Source of the DNA: an uncultured Pseudomonadales bacterium
GTDB lineage: Bacteria; Pseudomonadota; Gammaproteobacteria; Pseudomonadales; Porticoccaceae
DNA: 7,946 bases
Reading direction: 5' to 3'
Assembly (NCBI GenBank): GCA_937998635.1
Contig: CALLDA010000126.1
Coordinates: 1-7,946 of the forward strand
This document shows positions 5,970 through 7,946 of this stretch, in pieces. The notes under the pieces are model-generated. The model worked only from the letters and a program-made list of their open reading frames with translations. It was not told where the DNA came from and made no database searches. Numbering within the stretch: the first letter of the stretch is position 1; every line of letters starts with the position of its first letter. The position numbers were made by a program, and so were the translations under genes.

Positions 5970-6890
5970 CTATTGATCGGCTTGCATATTGGCTTGAAAT
6001 AGCTCAATTCGGTTTTCGCTGTCTAGTTTGGCCTTATCCATCGTTTGAATGGCTTGATGGATAAGCTCGTTTTTATCTACGGTATTGCCTCCGTAAAAAA
6101 CGGTAATGCCCTGGCTCATAGAGAGGGGCGTGTTTAGTTCACTGAATGATGCGTCAAGTGCCTGGGGGAGTAGTTCGGAAAAAGTGTTTTGTAGCCTTTC
6201 TGCAACATGTTTAGCACCCGTATAGTCAGTTTCGGGACATATCACCAGGAATTCGTTGCCGGTATATCGGTAGCTGGTATCGTTCTCGCGCAAGGTATCT
6301 CTGGTCACTAGTGCCAGTAGCTTTAGCACGTCGTCGCCGACTAGATGACCAAATTGATCATTACTTTCCTTTAGACCATTGAGACTAAAACAAAGTAGAG
6401 CAAAGGGGTGCTTGTAGCGGGTAGAGCGTAAGATTTCTTCCTGTAACGATATATACAGTTGTCGGGAATTCAACATACCAGTGAGGAGATCAGTTCGAGA
6501 TAACTCACGAAGCTCGGCCTCAAGCTTTTCACTATGGCTCAGATCCTGGAAATAGTAGATCACGTTAACAGCGTTATTATCGCCCTTCAGCACTGCAGCT
6601 GACAAACACACAGGAAACACCTGCCCAGACTGACCCATTATCCTGGTTTCGTAGCGCTGTATTTGACCAATTCCGCCATGAGTGTCAGCGGCGAGTAGCC
6701 CTTTGACGTTCTCGCCCTCATCTTGACGTTCATATAGATCCGCAATCTTGAGGGAGTTAATAAGGCCTGCGGCATTGAAACCCAACAGCTTCTCTGCTGC
6801 GGGGTTAAAGACGCTAATAACACCTTGATTATCGACGATGATGACGGGGTCAGGGCAGGCAGAGATCAGCTCTATACTTGTTAATTTCAA
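5970..6890 (-). CDS. PAS-GGDEF protein with degenerate active site
   Basis: The 306-residue protein has no signal peptide or membrane segment. A PAS sensor domain (about 5-118; DPVIIVDNQGVISVFNPAAEKLLGF at the start) is joined by a short coiled linker (119-132) to a GGDEF domain (133-300). The domain is recognisable by TDLLTG (133-138), SNDQFGHLVGDD (176-187) and the closing MDKAK. The signature is TGNEF (210-214) instead of GG[DE]EF, and the first metal-ligand position is Ser169 (SLN instead of the usual D-x-D), so diguanylate cyclase activity is unlikely. The inhibitory site RxxD (Arg201, Asp204) sits exactly five residues before the signature, so c-di-GMP binding may remain. The start is TTG 6888-6890 with no clear Shine-Dalgarno sequence; an in-frame TGA lies three codons upstream, so no longer start exists. 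It lies upstream of moaA on the same strand, and no strong terminator was seen between them. Confidence 0.9.
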   Translation of the reverse strand: MKLTSIELISACPDPVIIVDNQGVISVFNPAAEKLLGFNAAGLINSLKIADLYERQDEGENVKGLLAADTHGGIGQIQRYETRIMGQSGQVFPVCLSAAVLKGDNNAVNVIYYFQDLSHSEKLEAELRELSRTDLLTGMLNSRQLYISLQEEILRSTRYKHPFALLCFSLNGLKESNDQFGHLVGDDVLKLLALVTRDTLRENDTSYRYTGNEFLVICPETDYTGAKHVAERLQNTFSELLPQALDASFSELNTPLSMSQGITVFYGGNTVDKNELIHQAIQTMDKAKLDSENRIELFQANMQADQ

Positions 6891-6954
6891 AGGGTTTCAC
6901 ACTGGGTTGGTGTTGTAGTTTATTGTTCTAATAAGACTCTTAAACAGCTGCGCT

Positions 6955-6983
6955 AATATAAATCTAAAGCGTCCTTATAGCAA
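6955..6983 (-). promoter_or_regulatory. Candidate sigma-70 promoter for the PAS-GGDEF gene
   Basis: TTGCTA (6978-6983, four of six matches to TTGACA) and TATATT (6955-6960, five of six matches to TATAAT) are separated by exactly 17 bases. Transcription would start near 6948, leaving a leader of about 57 bases before the TTG start at 6890. Position and strand fit the gene that follows. Confidence 0.5.
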
Positions 6984-7025
6984 TCGTATCGCGGAGGTGG
7001 AAGCAGGGAGTTAAAGAGGATTTGA

Positions 7026-7121
7026 GTGTGGATGATCAAGCAGATGTTTGCCGGAGGGGAGAAGCTTGTGGCGATCTGCTGTGAGAATCAATGTCGGGTT
7101 GATGATGCCCGAAGAAATTGA
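7026..7121 (+). CDS. Possible 31-residue small protein
   Basis: A GTG at 7026 is preceded by AAAGAGGA (7013-7020) at a good spacing of five bases. The reading frame runs 31 codons to a TGA at 7119-7121, right where a terminator hairpin begins (7120). The product is soluble in appearance, with three cysteines in a CCENQC segment and a charged end. An in-frame ATG at 7032 is an alternative start. It resembles nothing I know. A short open frame of this size can occur by chance, so the case rests on the ribosome binding site and the position of the hairpin. The surrounding gap (6891-7193) otherwise holds only the PAS-GGDEF promoter and that hairpin. Confidence 0.2.
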   Translation: MWMIKQMFAGGEKLVAICCENQCRVDDARRN

Positions 7122-7152
7122 AATGATCCCCGCTTCAGGCAGGGATCATTTC
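7120..7152 (-). terminator. Intrinsic terminator hairpin after the secreted protein gene
   Basis: An 11-base perfect inverted repeat, GAAATGATCCC (7120-7130) and GGGATCATTTC (7142-7152), encloses an 11-base loop in which GC/GC can pair further. One more A-T pair extends the base of the stem. On the minus strand it starts about 40 bases after the stop of the secreted protein gene and is followed by AATTTCTT. The T-tract is modest on both sides, so it could act in either direction. Confidence 0.75.
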
Positions 7153-7193
7153 ATTTATAGGTATAAGGTTAGTAATGTTGATTTAACCAAAAG

Positions 7194-7703
7194 TTAGATG
7201 ACAGCTGGCAAAACGGTGCATTCGTCTTTAGCTTTTGCAAAATCGCGAGACACTTTACCGTCCTTACCATTTTCAAAGCCTTTAACTTGAGCTTCAAATT
7301 CGACTTCTGCGCCTTCGGGAACATCCGGTACTGTAATATCGACATTTGCGGTACAGGCATCCGGATCAGTGCCATCACAGATGTATTCCTCTATCTCAGC
7401 TTCACTTTTCGCTTCGTACTCTAGCTCGCCAGCCGCCCATTCAGCTTCAAATTCAACGCTCGCACCGTAAGCCGGGGCTGCGGGAACCGATGACCAGCTT
7501 ACATCACAGTTTAGAATAGGGGCCTCTACAAGACCGTCTGGCGACTCCACTTCCATGGTGTTACCAGTATCTGTACATTCGCAGGACTCTACTACTACAG
7601 CAAAGTCACTGGTTGGGTGTGGTTTTTTAGCGCTAGCGGTCATTGGCACCACTATCAGTGCTAAAGCGGCAGCGAAGGTAGTCAAATTTAGTTTCGTATT
7701 CAT
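7194..7703 (-). CDS. Secreted acidic six-cysteine protein, FN3-like, unknown function
   Basis: I do not recognise this family. The 169-residue product starts with a clear Sec signal peptide (Lys4, hydrophobic core 8-20, cleavage expected after TASA at 25). No lipobox cysteine follows, so it is probably periplasmic or released. The mature part has 33 Asp/Glu against 9 Lys/Arg. Six cysteines (41, 43, 66, 109, 117, 162) could form three disulfides. CDVSWSSVPAAPAYG (66-80) and VPDVPEGAEVEFEAQVKG (125-142) resemble the B-C and E-F strands of a fibronectin type III-like fold; this is an impression, not a proven match. GA-x-VEFEA occurs twice (80-87, 131-138). The start is ATG 7701-7703 with AAGGG eight bases upstream. 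The gene stands alone: a promoter region with palindromes lies before it and a terminator after it. Confidence 0.88.
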   Translation of the reverse strand: MNTKLNLTTFAAALALIVVPMTASAKKPHPTSDFAVVVESCECTDTGNTMEVESPDGLVEAPILNCDVSWSSVPAAPAYGASVEFEAEWAAGELEYEAKSEAEIEEYICDGTDPDACTANVDITVPDVPEGAEVEFEAQVKGFENGKDGKVSRDFAKAKDECTVLPAVI

Positions 7704-7728
7704 GTTTAATTCCCTTGTATACAGTGAA

Positions 7729-7764
7729 ATTTAATGGGCATTGATGCCCACTAGCGTTTGCTAG
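7729..7764 (-). promoter_or_regulatory. Promoter region with two adjacent palindromes
   Basis: Upstream of the secreted protein gene, TGGGCAT-TG-ATGCCCA (7735-7750, perfect) is immediately followed by CTAGC-GTTT-GCTAG (7751-7764, perfect). TTAAAT at 7729-7734 is a plausible -10, giving a start near 7722 and room for the AAGGG site. With that choice the first palindrome fills the -10/-35 spacer and the second overlaps a poor -35, an arrangement typical of an operator. Promoter identity is inferred; the palindromes are plain in the sequence. Confidence 0.45.
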
Positions 7765-7946
7765 CGACATTAACTCTAGCCGAAGCCCTGGAGTCAGAAT
7801 GTCAGAAGCGTCACAGAATCAAACTTGGTTATTTCACTGGGAGATGGCGGTGGCGCCTGGTGGAAGCGCAGGAAAAATATGCCTGGAGAATAGTGGCTTT
7901 ATTCACCTTAGCTAAGGCAAATCATCTGCAAAAAAGCACGTAATTT
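7765..7946. other. Right-hand end without a convincing gene
   Basis: No frame on either strand has both a start signal and family resemblance. Two small structures are visible: the direct repeat GTCAGAA at 7793-7799 and 7801-7807, followed by a looser copy, and the perfect 12-base palindrome CCTTAGCTAAGG at 7906-7917. A gene beginning beyond the window edge may use part of this stretch as its leader. Confidence 0.5.

Noticed and set aside
6992..6999. GGAGGTGG as a ribosome binding site on the plus strand
   Set aside because: No start codon lies at a usable distance downstream.
7716..7721. TATACA as the -10 of the secreted protein gene
   Set aside because: Transcription would begin after the AAGGG ribosome binding site, leaving it out of the message; TTAAAT at 7729-7734 fits better.
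7758..7943. 61-residue plus-strand open frame at the right end
   Set aside because: It begins with TTG inside a palindrome, has no ribosome binding site, no internal ATG and no family resemblance; most likely chance.

Overview
The window looks like chromosomal DNA of a gammaproteobacterium with roughly even base composition. RNase R and the Moa proteins read closely along the E. coli versions I remember, and the order moaA-B-C-D-E behind a Moco-type leader is the enterobacterial one. A marine or aquatic gammaproteobacterium is a reasonable guess, but the genus cannot be set from this sequence alone.

Layout. Positions 1-2100 (+) hold the 3' part of rnr (RNase R), cut by the window edge and ending in a long lysine-rich tail. 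It converges on a six-gene molybdenum-cofactor operon on the minus strand, read from right to left: moaA (4721-5695), moaB (4153-4716), moaC (3630-4127), moaD (3321-3581), moaE (2840-3319) and mobA (2234-2833). The leader of moaA (about 5697-5844) has the hallmarks of a Moco riboswitch, with a closing helix that pairs the moaA ribosome binding site. To the right lie two more minus-strand genes: a PAS-GGDEF protein (5970-6890) with a broken active site but an intact I-site, and a small secreted, very acidic, six-cysteine protein (7194-7703) that I cannot name. A strong terminator hairpin (7120-7152) follows the secreted protein gene. The last ~180 bases hold no convincing gene.

How the genes work together. 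MoaA and MoaC convert GTP to cyclic pyranopterin monophosphate. MoaD and MoaE (molybdopterin synthase) add the dithiolene sulfurs. MoaB is the MoaB/MogA-type adenylyltransferase-like protein, and MobA adds GMP to give the bis-MGD form. The operon is tightly packed. The final Gly-Gly codons of both MoaA and MoaD (GGA GGT, then stop) also serve as the Shine-Dalgarno sequence of the next gene. mobA begins at a TTG codon in the same frame as moaE, two codons after its stop. The riboswitch probably lets finished cofactor shut off moaA translation.

The most interesting items are the riboswitch, the double use of the diglycine codons, the degenerate GGDEF protein that may be a c-di-GMP receptor rather than a synthase, and the uncharacterised secreted protein with twin palindromes in its promoter region. 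I saw no mobile element, CRISPR array, tRNA or rRNA.
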